A program made the position numbers and the translations under genes. 64,000 nucleotides of DNA from Fimenecus sp051881455 (GTDB taxonomy: Bacteria; Bacillota; Clostridia; Oscillospirales; Acutalibacteraceae): NCBI GenBank assembly GCA_051881455.1, contig JBJEPX010000061.1, positions 46,529 to 110,528 of the forward strand, read 5' to 3'. Shown piece after piece: positions 1 to 9,537 of this stretch; the stretch's first letter is position 1, and every line of letters starts with the position of its first letter. The notes under the pieces were generated by a model. The model ran no database searches. It was given only the letters and a program-made list of their open reading frames with translations, and was not told where the DNA came from.

Positions 1-402
1 AATTTCGGGGCCTGCAAAAGCGCTTTTGCCTTTTTCAACATCTTTGGGAACAGTGTCGCCGTTACCTTTTAAAGTTTTTGCCCAGTCAATAGCAGGAACA
101 ATCTTTCTCGATGTGAGCAAAAGACCCGCAATAACAAGCTCCTTAACGGCATTTGCATTTGCGCCGGGAGTGTTGAAAACAACAATGCCTTCTTCACTGC
201 AGCGGTCAATGGGAATATTGTTTACTCCTGCGCCTGCTCTTGCAATGGCAAGTGTGTTTTCAGCAAATTCCATATCGTGCATTGCGGCGGAACGAACGAG
301 TATTGCGTCGGGATTTGCAATTTCCGTTGCACAGTTGTATTCGTTACTGAAATTACAAAGACCTGCTTCTGAAATTTTATTGAGTGTAAGAATATTGTAC
401 AT
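1..402 (-). CDS. serA: D-3-phosphoglycerate dehydrogenase, N-terminal part (cut by window edge)
   Basis: First enzyme of serine synthesis, oxidising 3-phosphoglycerate to 3-phosphohydroxypyruvate with NAD+. The reading frame stays open from an ATG at 402 to the left edge (134 codons), so the NAD-binding core and C-terminus lie outside. Visible are an N-terminal substrate-domain segment and the stretch R-A-G-A-G-V-N-N-I-P-I-D, followed by V-F-N-T-P-G-A-N-A and V-K-E-L-V, which are hallmark SerA blocks at the hinge to the Rossmann domain. A GGAG Shine-Dalgarno sits a few bases upstream. It follows serC by 12 bases on the same strand, so the two consecutive serine-pathway enzymes form one operon. 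Identification is firm; completeness cannot be judged. Confidence 0.93.
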   Translation of the reverse strand, partial: MYNILTLNKISEAGLCNFSNEYNCATEIANPDAILVRSAAMHDMEFAENTLAIARAGAGVNNIPIDRCSEEGIVVFNTPGANANAVKELVIAGLLLTSRKIVPAIDWAKTLKGNGDTVPKDVEKGKSAFAGPEI

Positions 403-414
403 TTCGCTTTCTCC

Positions 415-1497
415 TTATGAATTTGCCTTTTCAAATTCTTCCATAAACTTAACAAGCTTTTCGACACCCTCAACAGGCATTGCATTGTAGATGGAAGCTC
501 TCATACCGCCGACGGAACGGTGTCCCTTAATGTTAACAAGTCCTGCTTCGGTGGCTTCTTTGATAAATTTTGCGTTAAGTTCTTCGGAATCTGTTACAAA
601 AGGAACATTCATAAGTGAACGGTCTTTCGGAACAACAGTACCTTTGAACATTTTTGAATTGTCAAGGAAATCGTAAAGCAGCTTTGCTTTCTTTTCGTTT
701 CTCTCTTTCATTGCTTCAAGTCCGCCTAAATCTTTGAGCCATTCAAGAACAAGTTTGCAAATGTAGATTGTGTAGCAGGGGGGAGTGTTGTAGAGAGAAT
801 CGTTATCTGCCATAATCTTATAATCAAGCATAGTGGGTGTCATTTCTCTTGCATTACCGAGTAAATCTTCACGGATAATGCATATTGTAAGACCTGCGGG
901 AGCAACATTTTTCTGTGCACCGCCGTAGAGCATACCGAACTTTGAAACATCAATAGGCTCTGAAAGGAAACAGGAAGAAATATCTGCAATAAGCGGAACA
1001 TCTCCCGTATCAGGTAAATCACGGATAATGTTTCCGTGAACGGTTTCGTTCATGCAGATATAGAAATAGTCTGCATCGGGACGAAATTCGCTTTTGTCCA
1101 TTTCGGGAACGCATGAAAAGTTTTGTTCTTTTGATGTAGCGACAATTTTAACATCACCGTATTTTGTTGCTTCTTTGTATGCTTTATTTGACCACTGACC
1201 TGAAACAACATAGTCAGCCTTACCGCTGCCGTTCATAAAGTTCAAGGGAATTGCCGCAAACTGTGTTGAAGCACCGCCCTGTAAAAACAGCACCTTATAA
1301 TTATCGGGAATATTCATAAGCTCACGAAGAAGAGCCTCGGCATCCTTGATAATCTTATCATATACCTTGGAACGGTGGCTCATTTCCATAACGGACTGAC
1401 CGCTGCCTTCGTAATCAAGCATTTCAGCCGCCGCTTTTTTAAGAACTTCTTCGGGGAGCATTGAAGGACCCGCAGAAAAATTGTAAACTCTTGCCAT
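415..1497 (-). CDS. serC: Phosphoserine aminotransferase
   Basis: PLP enzyme converting 3-phosphohydroxypyruvate and glutamate to O-phosphoserine; it also acts on the vitamin B6 precursor in some bacteria. The 360 residues match the usual SerC length. The N-terminus N-F-S-A-G-P-S-M-L-P is the family signature, G-G-A-S-T at 74-78 contributes to phosphate binding, and Lys196 in G-G-A-Q-K-N is the PLP Schiff-base lysine. The ATG at 1497 has a strong GGAGGT upstream. It is the first gene of a serC-serA operon read leftwards, divergent from lon. No phosphoserine phosphatase is seen nearby. Confidence 0.97.
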   Translation of the reverse strand: MARVYNFSAGPSMLPEEVLKKAAAEMLDYEGSGQSVMEMSHRSKVYDKIIKDAEALLRELMNIPDNYKVLFLQGGASTQFAAIPLNFMNGSGKADYVVSGQWSNKAYKEATKYGDVKIVATSKEQNFSCVPEMDKSEFRPDADYFYICMNETVHGNIIRDLPDTGDVPLIADISSCFLSEPIDVSKFGMLYGGAQKNVAPAGLTICIIREDLLGNAREMTPTMLDYKIMADNDSLYNTPPCYTIYICKLVLEWLKDLGGLEAMKERNEKKAKLLYDFLDNSKMFKGTVVPKDRSLMNVPFVTDSEELNAKFIKEATEAGLVNIKGHRSVGGMRASIYNAMPVEGVEKLVKFMEEFEKANS

Positions 1498-1565
1498 TTG
1501 ATATTACCTCCAAAAAATACACATAGCGTAATCCATAATATGTTTTTTGATTGCGCATTGTTGAC

Positions 1566-1595
1566 ATTATATCAAAATAATAATCTGAAAGTCAA
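1566..1595 (-). promoter_or_regulatory. Candidate sigma-A promoter of serC-serA
   Basis: On the minus strand TTGACT (1595-1590) and TATAAT (1571-1566) are separated by 18 bases. A TGA just before the -10 gives an extended -10. The distance to the serC start leaves a short leader of about 60 bases with no recognisable riboswitch. Confidence 0.6.
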
Positions 1596-1715
1596 CAAAT
1601 TGACAAACATTTAACAAAGATTTTGCCATTTTCCATATTTTATACAAGAAAATTGTGCGAAAAATTAACAAAGTCGGGGTAATATACAAAAATTCAAAAA
1701 AATTCCTGCTAATTC

Positions 1716-1744
1716 TTGCAGTAAAAGATGTTTTATTATATAAT
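1716..1744 (+). promoter_or_regulatory. Candidate sigma-A promoter of lon
   Basis: TTGCAG (1716-1721) and TATAAT (1739-1744) are 17 bases apart, about 35 bases before the lon start. No CIRCE or CtsR-like operator was recognised around it. Confidence 0.65.
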
Positions 1745-1778
1745 ATAAACTCAAATAACAGGAGTGATTTAAACAATA

Positions 1779-4130
1779 ATGGAAAACACCAAAAGTATTT
1801 TAAATGATTTTAACGAAAAATCCTTTTCAATGCCCATGGTTGCATTGAGAGGGCTTGTAATATTTCCCGAAATGACTTTGCATTTTGACGTGGGCAGAGT
1901 AAAGTCGGTGCGTGCAGTCAAGGCTGCTATGGAACAGAAAACCAATATTTTCCTTGCCGCACAGATGGATATGGAGTGCGAAGACCCAAGATATAACGAT
2001 ATGTATGAAGCAGGCGTTGTCTGTGAGATAAAACAAGTAGTAAAACTTCCGGGAACAGACACTCTGCGCGTTGTGGTTTACGGTCTTTACCGTGCGGAGC
2101 TTTTGCATATAAATTCGGCAAATCCGTATCTTTCCGCCGTTGTGCACCGTGTTGAAACTGAGAAGGTTGAATCAGGTAAACTGATGTATGAGCAAGCGCT
2201 CGTACGCCGCCTTACAAGCATTTTTGAGGATTACGCATATTTTATACCGAAGCTTCCGCCCGATGTTGTAATAGGCGTGTCCGTTCGTAAAGAAACTGCT
2301 GAGCTTACGGATTATATACTTTCGAATATTCCTTTGGATTACGCAGTAAAGCAGTCACTGCTCGAAGAGCTTAATCCCTTGGAAAGAGCCGAGCGACTTT
2401 GCGTTATTTTAGCAAAGGAGATTGAACTTTTGACAATTGAAGAAGAAATCAATGAAAAAGTTCAGGAGCAGATGGACGAAAACCAGAGGGATTATTATCT
2501 TCGCGAGCAGATAAAAGCAATTTCCGAGGAACTTAATGAGGGCGACAGCGCTTTATCCGAGGCAGAGGAGTACCGCGAAAAAATCAGAGCAATCGGTTTT
2601 GCAGAGGATATTGAGAAAAAACTGTTAAAAGAGTGCGACAGAATGGCCAAAATGCAGTCGTCAAGTCCCGAATCTGCTGTAATACGCAATTATCTTGATA
2701 AAATTACTTCCCTTCCGTGGAATACTTTTACAGAGGATAATCTTGACATTGCAAAAGCTGCAGAAATACTTGATGAGGACCATTACGGTCTTAATGATGT
2801 TAAAGAGCGCATTGTGGAATTTCTTGCCGTACGCAAAATTAACCCCGATGTCCGCGGTCAGATAATTTGTCTTGCAGGACCTCCCGGAGTGGGTAAAACT
2901 TCGATTGCCAAGTCATTAGCTCGCGCCATGGGTAGAAACTATGCTCGCATTTCTTTGGGCGGTGTCCGTGATGAGGCAGATATAAGAGGCCACAGGAAAA
3001 CATATATCGGCTCAATGCCGGGAAGAATAATTGAAGCTATCGAGTCTGCCAAAAGCTCAAATCCGCTTATTCTTCTTGACGAGGTGGACAAGCTTGGCAT
3101 TGACCACAGAGGAGACCCGTCTTCTGCATTGCTTGAAGTTCTGGACGGTGAGCAAAATAGTGCTTTTATTGACCACTATCTTGAAATTCCTTATGATTTA
3201 AGCAAGGTTTTGTTTATTACAACAGCCAACGATAAAAGCTCTATTCCTGCTCCGCTTCTCGACAGGATGGAAATTATTGATTTGCCGGGCTATACCTATG
3301 AGGAAAAATTCAATATCGCCAAAAAGCACCTTGTGCCTAAACAGCTTAAAGAAAACGGACTGAAAAAGTCTTATGTTAAAATCACCGATAAAGCATTAAA
3401 AGGGATTATCAGCGGCTATACAAAGGAAGCAGGTGTCCGTGTTCTTGAAAGAACAATCGCATCAGTTTTCAGAAAAATTGCCGTTGAATATGCAAAGGGC
3501 TTTGACGGAAAAATAACAGTAAAGGATACGGAGCTTCAAAAGTATCTCGGTCCCGTAAAATTTAAACCCGACGATGTTTTAAAGGCTGACAGAACAGGCG
3601 TTGTAAACGGACTTGCATATACCTCGGTAGGCGGCACAATGCTTACAGTTGAGGTTGCCGTTATGGATGGAACAGGTAAGTTGGAACTTACAGGTTCATT
3701 GGGCGATGTTATCAAAGAATCCGCAAAGGCGGCTGTAAGCTATATTCGCACAAATGCCGAAAAATATCGTATAGATAAAGATTTCTATCAAAATAAGGAT
3801 ATACATATTCACTTCCCCGAGGGCGCTGTACCAAAGGACGGACCATCTGCGGGCGTCACAATTTTTACTGCCCTTGTTTCCGCTTTGTCAGGATGTAAGG
3901 TAAAAGCAGATGTGGCAATGACGGGTGAAATTACAATTACAGGCAGAGTTTTGCCCATAGGCGGTTTGCGTGAAAAAACAATGGCGGCTTATGTTGAGGG
4001 AATAAAAACCGTTATTGTTCCCGAAGCTAACCGCAGTGACCTTGAAAAAATTGACGAAAAGGTAAAAGAAAAGATAAATTTTGTTTTCGCTCAAACAGGC
4101 GACGATGTTTTGAAAACAGCTTTGGTATGA
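1779..4130 (+). CDS. lon: ATP-dependent protease Lon (LonA type)
   Basis: Cytoplasmic AAA+ serine protease that degrades misfolded and regulatory proteins. The 783 residues hold an N-terminal substrate domain (to about 200), a coiled-coil linker (about 200-280), an AAA+ module with Walker A G-P-P-G-V-G-K-T at 367-374 and Walker B L-I-L-L-D-E at 430-435, and a C-terminal protease domain. The catalytic dyad is Ser690 in P-K-D-G-P-S-A-G and Lys733 in L-R-E-K-T; the spacing of 43 is as in other Lon enzymes. No membrane segment is present, which excludes LonB. The neighbour ysxC follows after 12 bases, a lon-ysxC order common in Firmicutes. Confidence 0.98.
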   Translation: MENTKSILNDFNEKSFSMPMVALRGLVIFPEMTLHFDVGRVKSVRAVKAAMEQKTNIFLAAQMDMECEDPRYNDMYEAGVVCEIKQVVKLPGTDTLRVVVYGLYRAELLHINSANPYLSAVVHRVETEKVESGKLMYEQALVRRLTSIFEDYAYFIPKLPPDVVIGVSVRKETAELTDYILSNIPLDYAVKQSLLEELNPLERAERLCVILAKEIELLTIEEEINEKVQEQMDENQRDYYLREQIKAISEELNEGDSALSEAEEYREKIRAIGFAEDIEKKLLKECDRMAKMQSSSPESAVIRNYLDKITSLPWNTFTEDNLDIAKAAEILDEDHYGLNDVKERIVEFLAVRKINPDVRGQIICLAGPPGVGKTSIAKSLARAMGRNYARISLGGVRDEADIRGHRKTYIGSMPGRIIEAIESAKSSNPLILLDEVDKLGIDHRGDPSSALLEVLDGEQNSAFIDHYLEIPYDLSKVLFITTANDKSSIPAPLLDRMEIIDLPGYTYEEKFNIAKKHLVPKQLKENGLKKSYVKITDKALKGIISGYTKEAGVRVLERTIASVFRKIAVEYAKGFDGKITVKDTELQKYLGPVKFKPDDVLKADRTGVVNGLAYTSVGGTMLTVEVAVMDGTGKLELTGSLGDVIKESAKAAVSYIRTNAEKYRIDKDFYQNKDIHIHFPEGAVPKDGPSAGVTIFTALVSALSGCKVKADVAMTGEITITGRVLPIGGLREKTMAAYVEGIKTVIVPEANRSDLEKIDEKVKEKINFVFAQTGDDVLKTALV

Positions 4131-4142
4131 TTTGAGGTAATT

Positions 4143-4730
4143 ATGAGATACGATAAAGCAGAATTTAAAAGTGCATACGGAACTTTTTCACAACTGCCCG
4201 AGTCCGATTTACCTGAAATTGCGTTTGCAGGGCGGTCAAATGTGGGAAAAAGCTCGCTACTAAATAAGCTTTTTATGAGAAAATCCCTTGCCCGTGTAAG
4301 CTCTGTTCCCGGTAAAACCGTTACAATCAATTTTTATGATGTTGACGGTGTAAATTTTGTTGATTTGCCCGGTTACGGTTACGCAAAAGTGGCTAAAACG
4401 GAAAAACAGCGTTGGGCTGAAATGATGGAGGGCTATTTTAATTCAAACCGTAACATAAAGCTTGTTGTTCAGCTTGTTGATATGCGCCATCCGCCTACAA
4501 AAGACGATATTATGATGATGGAGTTTTTACAGCAGACAGGCTATGAGTTTATTGTTGTTATGACAAAAAGCGATAAGCTGAAGAAAAAGAAAGAGTATAC
4601 CGAGCGGCTTGAAAATTCAAAAAAAGAAATGAGCTTTGTTCCGCCTGACAGAATTATTCCCTTTTCTGCCGAAAACGGCGAGGGGCTTGAAACAGTTAAG
4701 GAATTCATTGAACGATATATCGGAGGTTAA
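4143..4730 (+). CDS. ysxC: Ribosome biogenesis GTPase YsxC/EngB
   Basis: Essential small GTPase needed for late assembly of the 50S ribosomal subunit. All G motifs are visible in 195 residues: G1 G-R-S-N-V-G-K-S at 30-37, G2 threonine near 59, G3 D-L-P-G at 74-77, G4 T-K-S-D at 141-144 and G5 S-A-E at 175-177. The G-Y-G-Y-A-K stretch after G3 is typical of the EngB branch. The start has GAGGT upstream and lies 12 bases after lon, so the two are probably cotranscribed. Confidence 0.97.
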   Translation: MRYDKAEFKSAYGTFSQLPESDLPEIAFAGRSNVGKSSLLNKLFMRKSLARVSSVPGKTVTINFYDVDGVNFVDLPGYGYAKVAKTEKQRWAEMMEGYFNSNRNIKLVVQLVDMRHPPTKDDIMMMEFLQQTGYEFIVVMTKSDKLKKKKEYTERLENSKKEMSFVPPDRIIPFSAENGEGLETVKEFIERYIGG

Positions 4731-4733
4731 TTT

Positions 4734-6005
4734 ATGGATAAAACACCTTTTACAACAAAAGAAAAGCTTGAGGAGATCGCGGCAAAATACCCCACGCCTT
4801 TTCATATTTATGATGAGGCAGGCATACGCAGAAATGCGGAAAATTTGAAAAAAGCCTTTGCATGGAATAAAGGCTTTAAAGAGTATTTTGCGGTTAAAGC
4901 AACCCCAAATCCTTTTCTTATCAATATTTTGAGAGAATACGGATGCGGTTGTGACTGTTCTTCCGTTACAGAACTTATGCTTTCAAAAGCAATCGGCGCT
5001 GTGGGCGATGATGTTATGTTTTCTTCAAACGACACTCCGCCTACGGAGTTTAAATATGCCGCCGATATGGGAGCAATAATAAATCTTGATGATATTACAC
5101 ATATTGATATTGTTGAGAAAACTCTCGGCAAGCTCCCTAAAAAAATGTCCTGCCGCTACAATCCCGGCGGATATTTCAAAATTTCCAATAATATAATGGA
5201 TAACCCCGGCGACGCTAAATACGGAATGACAACCGAACAGCTTTTTGAAGCCTTTAAAATAATGAAAGCAAAGGGCGTTGAGGAGTTCGGTATTCACGCG
5301 TTTCTTGCAAGTAATACTGTAACAAATGAGTATTATCCCACTTTGGCAAAAACATTGTTTGAGGTAGCCGTTAAACTTAAAGAAGAAACAGGGGCAAACA
5401 TTAAGTTTATCAACCTTTCCGGCGGTATCGGTATTCCTTACAGACCCGAGCAAGAGCCTAACGATATTTTTGAAATCGGTAAAGGCGTTGAAAGCGTGTA
5501 TAACGAGGTGCTCGCTCCCGCAAGTATGGACGATGTTTCAATTTATACAGAACTCGGCAGATTTATGATGGGACCTTATGGTGCACTTGTTACAAGAGCC
5601 ATCAATGAAAAACATACACATAAAGAGTATATCGGCGTTGATGCTTGCGCAGTCAATCTTATGCGTCCCGCAATGTACGGCGCTTATCATCATATAACGG
5701 TTATGGGCAAGGAAAATGAGCCTTGCAACTGTAAATATGATGTTACAGGCTCACTTTGCGAAAATAACGATAAATTCGCAATCGACAGAATGTTGCCGAA
5801 AATTGATATGGGCGACCTTATATATATTTACGATACAGGTGCTCACGGCTTTGCAATGGGATATAACTATAACGGTAAACTGAAATCAGCGGAAATACTC
5901 TTGAAGCAGGACGGTTCTTTTGAGCTTATCCGCCGTGCAGAGACTCCTGCCGACTATTTCAGAACCTTTGACTGCTTTGATTTTTATAAAAAAGTGACTG
6001 AGTAA
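4734..6005 (+). CDS. lysA: Diaminopimelate decarboxylase
   Basis: PLP fold-type III enzyme that decarboxylates meso-diaminopimelate to lysine. The 423 residues contain Lys55 in Y-F-A-V-K-A-T for the PLP aldimine, the glycine-rich phosphate loop S-G-G-I-G at 229-233, and Cys342 in T-G-S-L-C-E-N-N-D, the catalytic cysteine contributed by the partner subunit. The C-E-N-N-D variant of the usual C-E-S-x-D resembles the clostridial branch. A related amino-acid or carboxynorspermidine decarboxylase cannot be fully excluded, but length and active-site context favour DAP. It sits 3 bases after ysxC with an AGGAGG-like ribosome site inside that gene. Confidence 0.82.
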   Translation: MDKTPFTTKEKLEEIAAKYPTPFHIYDEAGIRRNAENLKKAFAWNKGFKEYFAVKATPNPFLINILREYGCGCDCSSVTELMLSKAIGAVGDDVMFSSNDTPPTEFKYAADMGAIINLDDITHIDIVEKTLGKLPKKMSCRYNPGGYFKISNNIMDNPGDAKYGMTTEQLFEAFKIMKAKGVEEFGIHAFLASNTVTNEYYPTLAKTLFEVAVKLKEETGANIKFINLSGGIGIPYRPEQEPNDIFEIGKGVESVYNEVLAPASMDDVSIYTELGRFMMGPYGALVTRAINEKHTHKEYIGVDACAVNLMRPAMYGAYHHITVMGKENEPCNCKYDVTGSLCENNDKFAIDRMLPKIDMGDLIYIYDTGAHGFAMGYNYNGKLKSAEILLKQDGSFELIRRAETPADYFRTFDCFDFYKKVTE

Positions 6006-6023
6006 TTTTCAGAGGTGTTTTAA

Positions 6024-9000
6024 TTGTCTTTCGTTCACCTGCATGTGCATACTGAATACAGCCTGCTGGACGGTGCATGCCGTCTGGACAGGCTTTGCAG
6101 CGCTGCGGCGGAGCGCGGACAAACTGCTATTGCAATTACCGACCACGGCAATCTTTTCGGAGCCGTGGATTTTTATAAAACGGCAAAAAAGCACGGTATT
6201 AAACCCATAATCGGCTGTGAGGTGTATGTTGCCTCCCGCTCACGGTTTGATAAAGTGCACGGTGCCGATTCCGAAAGGCATCACCTTGTTTTACTTTGCA
6301 AAAATGAAACGGGCTATAAAAATCTGACAAAAATGGTGTCATCTGCCTGGATAGACGGATTTTACACGAAACCTCGAATAGACCGTGAATTGATCGAAAA
6401 GTATCATGACGGACTTATTGCACTTTCAGCATGCCTTGCGGGCGAGGTGCCGAAGCTTCTCGCAGGCGGTGATTACAGAAGGGCAAAGGAAACTGCTCTT
6501 TGGTATGAAAATGTGTTCGGCAAGGGAAACTATTATCTTGAAATGCAAAATCACGGTATTCCCGAACAACTTACCGTTAATGACGGTATTATGCGTATTT
6601 CCCGCGAAACGGGTATTCCCGTTGTTGCGACCAATGATGTTCACTATGTGGATAAAGCCGATGCAAATGTTCAAAAGATATTGATTTGCATTGCCACAAA
6701 CCATACTATTGATGAGGAAAACTCTCTCGAATTTGAAACTGATAATTTCTATTTAAAAACAGAGGAAGAAATGCGCTCACTCTTTGAGTATGCACCCTTC
6801 GCCATAGAGAATACTCAAAAAATAGCAGATATGTGTAATTTTGACTTTGAATTCGGCAAAACTAAACTTCCGAATTTTGATGTGCCTGAGGGTATTACGC
6901 ATTTTGACTATTTGAAGAAAAAAAGTTATGACGGTCTTCGTAAGCGTTACGGTAATAATCCCGATAAACTGTATATCAACAGGCTTGAATATGAGCTTTC
7001 AGTAATAAACAGTATGGGATATGTGGATTATTTCCTTATTGTTGCAGATTTTATTGAGTACGCGAGAAGCCGCGGTATTCCCGTAGGCCCGGGCAGAGGC
7101 TCGGGAGCGGGTAGTATCTGCGCCTACTGTATGGGGATTACAAATATTGACCCAATTAAATATAACCTTATCTTTGAACGCTTTTTAAATCCCGAGCGCA
7201 TCAGTATGCCTGATATTGATGTGGATTTCTGTTATGAACGCAGGGGAGAAGTAATTGATTATGTTATACGCAAATACGGTGCCGACCATGTGGCGCAGAT
7301 AGTAACCTTTGGTACAATGGCGGCAAGAGCGGCTGTGCGTGATGTGGGTAGAGCCATGGGCTTGTCTTATGCGGCTGTAGATAATGTCGCAAAGAAAATC
7401 CCCCGAAGTATCGGAATGACTATTGAAAGAGCACTGACCGAAAGCGATGAACTGCAAGCGTTATACAATAGCGACGAAAAGGTAAAAATGCTCATTGATA
7501 CTGCGAAAAGTGTGGAGGGAATGCCGCGGCACGCTTCAACTCATGCCGCAGGAATTGTAATAACAGATAAGCCCGTAAGCGATTATGTTCCTCTTGCACG
7601 AAATGACGAATCAATCGTAACCCAGTTTACTATGACCACTATTGAGGAATTGGGACTTCTCAAAATGGATTTTTTGGGATTGCGCACATTAACAGTCATT
7701 AACGACTGTGTAAAAGCCGTCAGAAAAACTAATCCCGATTTTGATATTGAAAAAATACCGCTTGATGACGAAAAAGTTTATGCTCTTTTTTCAAGCGGTC
7801 AGACTGACGGAGTTTTCCAATGCGAATCCAACGGTATGCGAAGCGTGTTTATGCGGCTTAAACCCACAAATCTTGAAGATATTATAGCCGTCATTTCACT
7901 TTACAGACCGGGACCTATGGATTCAATCGATACTTATATAGAAAACCGCCATAATCCCCAAAAAATTAAGTATAAAACCCCGATGCTCCGCGATATACTT
8001 AATGTTACTTACGGCTGTATGGTGTATCAGGAGCAGGTTATGCAGATTTTCAGATCCCTTGCAGGGTATTCGCTCGGCAGGGCTGATATTGTGCGCCGTG
8101 CAATGTCAAAGAAAAAGCATAAGGTAATGGAAGAAGAAAGGGCATTTTTCTGCGAAGGTGCAGGAAAGAACGGTATTGAAAAAAGCGTTGCCAATGAGAT
8201 TTTTGACGATATGTCGTCTTTTGCATCATATGCCTTTAATAAATCCCACGCGGCGGCATATGCTGTTGTTGCTTACAGAACGGCATATTTAAAACGCTAT
8301 TTTCCCTGTGAATTTATGGCTTCCCTTTTAACCAGCGTGCTTGACAATTCCTCGAAGGTTTCCGATTATATTGAGGACTGTAAGCGCAACGGTATTAAAA
8401 TACTTGCGCCCAATGTTAATTACAGTTTTAAAAGTTTCTCTTCGGATAAAGATAATAATGCAATCCTTTTCGGTTTGCTTGCAATCAAAAATCTCGGGCG
8501 GGATTTTATTGATACAATAATAAATGAGCGCACTCAAAACGGTAAGTTCGATTCATTTTATTCGTTTTGTAACCGTGTTTACGGAAAAGGCTTCAACAGG
8601 CGTGCCGTTGAAAGTCTTATCAAGTGCGGAGCGCTTGATAATCTCGGTTGTAACCGCCGTGAAATGCTTATGAATCTTCCGTTTATCATCGATGAGCTCG
8701 ACTCTTCAAGGCGGCGTAACCTTGAAGGACAAATAGGGTTGTTTGACTTAATGAGCGGCGGAGCGGAAAATCCTTATGTAATAAAACATTCAGATGAGTT
8801 CCGAACCGAAGAGCTTCTCGCAATGGAGAAAGAAACAACAGGGCTTTATATAAGCTCTCACCCAATGGAGCAATATGCCGAATTGGAGCAAAAGCTCAGA
8901 TGTGACCGAATAGTTGATATTTTGAATTCCGAAAATGATTTTGATTCAAAATATTCCGATTCTGTTTCGGTAAAGGTAATGGGAATTATAAACGGGATTA

Positions 9001-9455
9001 CAAAAAAGCAAACTAAAAACGGAGAAACTATGGCGTTTGTTAATTTAGAGGGCGTCAGTGGTTCAATAGAGATTATAGTATTCCCGAAACTGTTTGCAAA
9101 ATATGTAAATATTTTTAATAACGGCGCCGCGGTGATTATCGGCGGGCGAATTTCCGTGCGCGAAGAGGAAAATCCAAAGCTTATTCTTGATTTCGCGGAT
9201 ACTGCGGAGAATATTAAGGTCAATCAAACAAAAAGAAAGGGTCTTTTTATTCGCGTTGAAAGCGAAGCATCGCCTGAATATAAAAAATGTCTTGATTATA
9301 TTCAAAATAACGCAAAAGACGGAGATATTCCGCTGTATTTCTATTTTTCAACTAGTAAAAAGTATTTTCCGTATAAAAAAATATCTGCTGACAAAAGTAT
9401 AATAGACGGTTTGAAAGAATTTGTCGGTGATTCCGATGTCGTTTTGCAAAAATGA
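6024..9455 (+). CDS. dnaE: DNA polymerase III alpha subunit, DnaE type
   Basis: C-family replicative or lagging-strand polymerase. The 1,143 residues start with a PHP domain (H5-L-H-V-H-T-E-Y-S, T39-D-H-G-N, G64-C-E), then the polymerase core with P-G-R-G-S-G-A-G near 356-363 and catalytic Asp397 and Asp399 in M-P-D-I-D-V-D-F, a helix-hairpin-helix region, and a C-terminal OB fold (about 980-1060). There is no inserted DEDD exonuclease, so it is DnaE and not PolC. The start is TTG at 6024, chosen because AGAGGTG lies 7 bases upstream and the PHP signature follows at once. Firmicutes usually also carry PolC, which is not in this window. Confidence 0.97.
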   Translation: MSFVHLHVHTEYSLLDGACRLDRLCSAAAERGQTAIAITDHGNLFGAVDFYKTAKKHGIKPIIGCEVYVASRSRFDKVHGADSERHHLVLLCKNETGYKNLTKMVSSAWIDGFYTKPRIDRELIEKYHDGLIALSACLAGEVPKLLAGGDYRRAKETALWYENVFGKGNYYLEMQNHGIPEQLTVNDGIMRISRETGIPVVATNDVHYVDKADANVQKILICIATNHTIDEENSLEFETDNFYLKTEEEMRSLFEYAPFAIENTQKIADMCNFDFEFGKTKLPNFDVPEGITHFDYLKKKSYDGLRKRYGNNPDKLYINRLEYELSVINSMGYVDYFLIVADFIEYARSRGIPVGPGRGSGAGSICAYCMGITNIDPIKYNLIFERFLNPERISMPDIDVDFCYERRGEVIDYVIRKYGADHVAQIVTFGTMAARAAVRDVGRAMGLSYAAVDNVAKKIPRSIGMTIERALTESDELQALYNSDEKVKMLIDTAKSVEGMPRHASTHAAGIVITDKPVSDYVPLARNDESIVTQFTMTTIEELGLLKMDFLGLRTLTVINDCVKAVRKTNPDFDIEKIPLDDEKVYALFSSGQTDGVFQCESNGMRSVFMRLKPTNLEDIIAVISLYRPGPMDSIDTYIENRHNPQKIKYKTPMLRDILNVTYGCMVYQEQVMQIFRSLAGYSLGRADIVRRAMSKKKHKVMEEERAFFCEGAGKNGIEKSVANEIFDDMSSFASYAFNKSHAAAYAVVAYRTAYLKRYFPCEFMASLLTSVLDNSSKVSDYIEDCKRNGIKILAPNVNYSFKSFSSDKDNNAILFGLLAIKNLGRDFIDTIINERTQNGKFDSFYSFCNRVYGKGFNRRAVESLIKCGALDNLGCNRREMLMNLPFIIDELDSSRRRNLEGQIGLFDLMSGGAENPYVIKHSDEFRTEELLAMEKETTGLYISSHPMEQYAELEQKLRCDRIVDILNSENDFDSKYSDSVSVKVMGIINGITKKQTKNGETMAFVNLEGVSGSIEIIVFPKLFAKYVNIFNNGAAVIIGGRISVREEENPKLILDFADTAENIKVNQTKRKGLFIRVESEASPEYKKCLDYIQNNAKDGDIPLYFYFSTSKKYFPYKKISADKSIIDGLKEFVGDSDVVLQK

Positions 9456-9465
9456 AGGTATTTAC

Positions 9466-9494
9466 TTGCTTTTTGTATATAATTATGTTATCAT
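9466..9494 (+). promoter_or_regulatory. Candidate promoter of pfkA
   Basis: TTGCTT (9466-9471) and TATCAT (9489-9494) are spaced by 17 bases, with TGT just before the -10 as an extended element. It lies in the 82-base gap after dnaE. A second TATAAT at 9478-9483 lacks a -35 partner. Confidence 0.5.
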
Positions 9495-9537
9495 AAAGTC
9501 TCAATGTGGTAATTTTTAGTAATCAGAGGGTGATTAA

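Noticed and set aside
26..490. Plus-strand open frame of 154 codons at the left edge
   Set aside because: It is antisense to serA and the end of serC, both recognisable on the minus strand.
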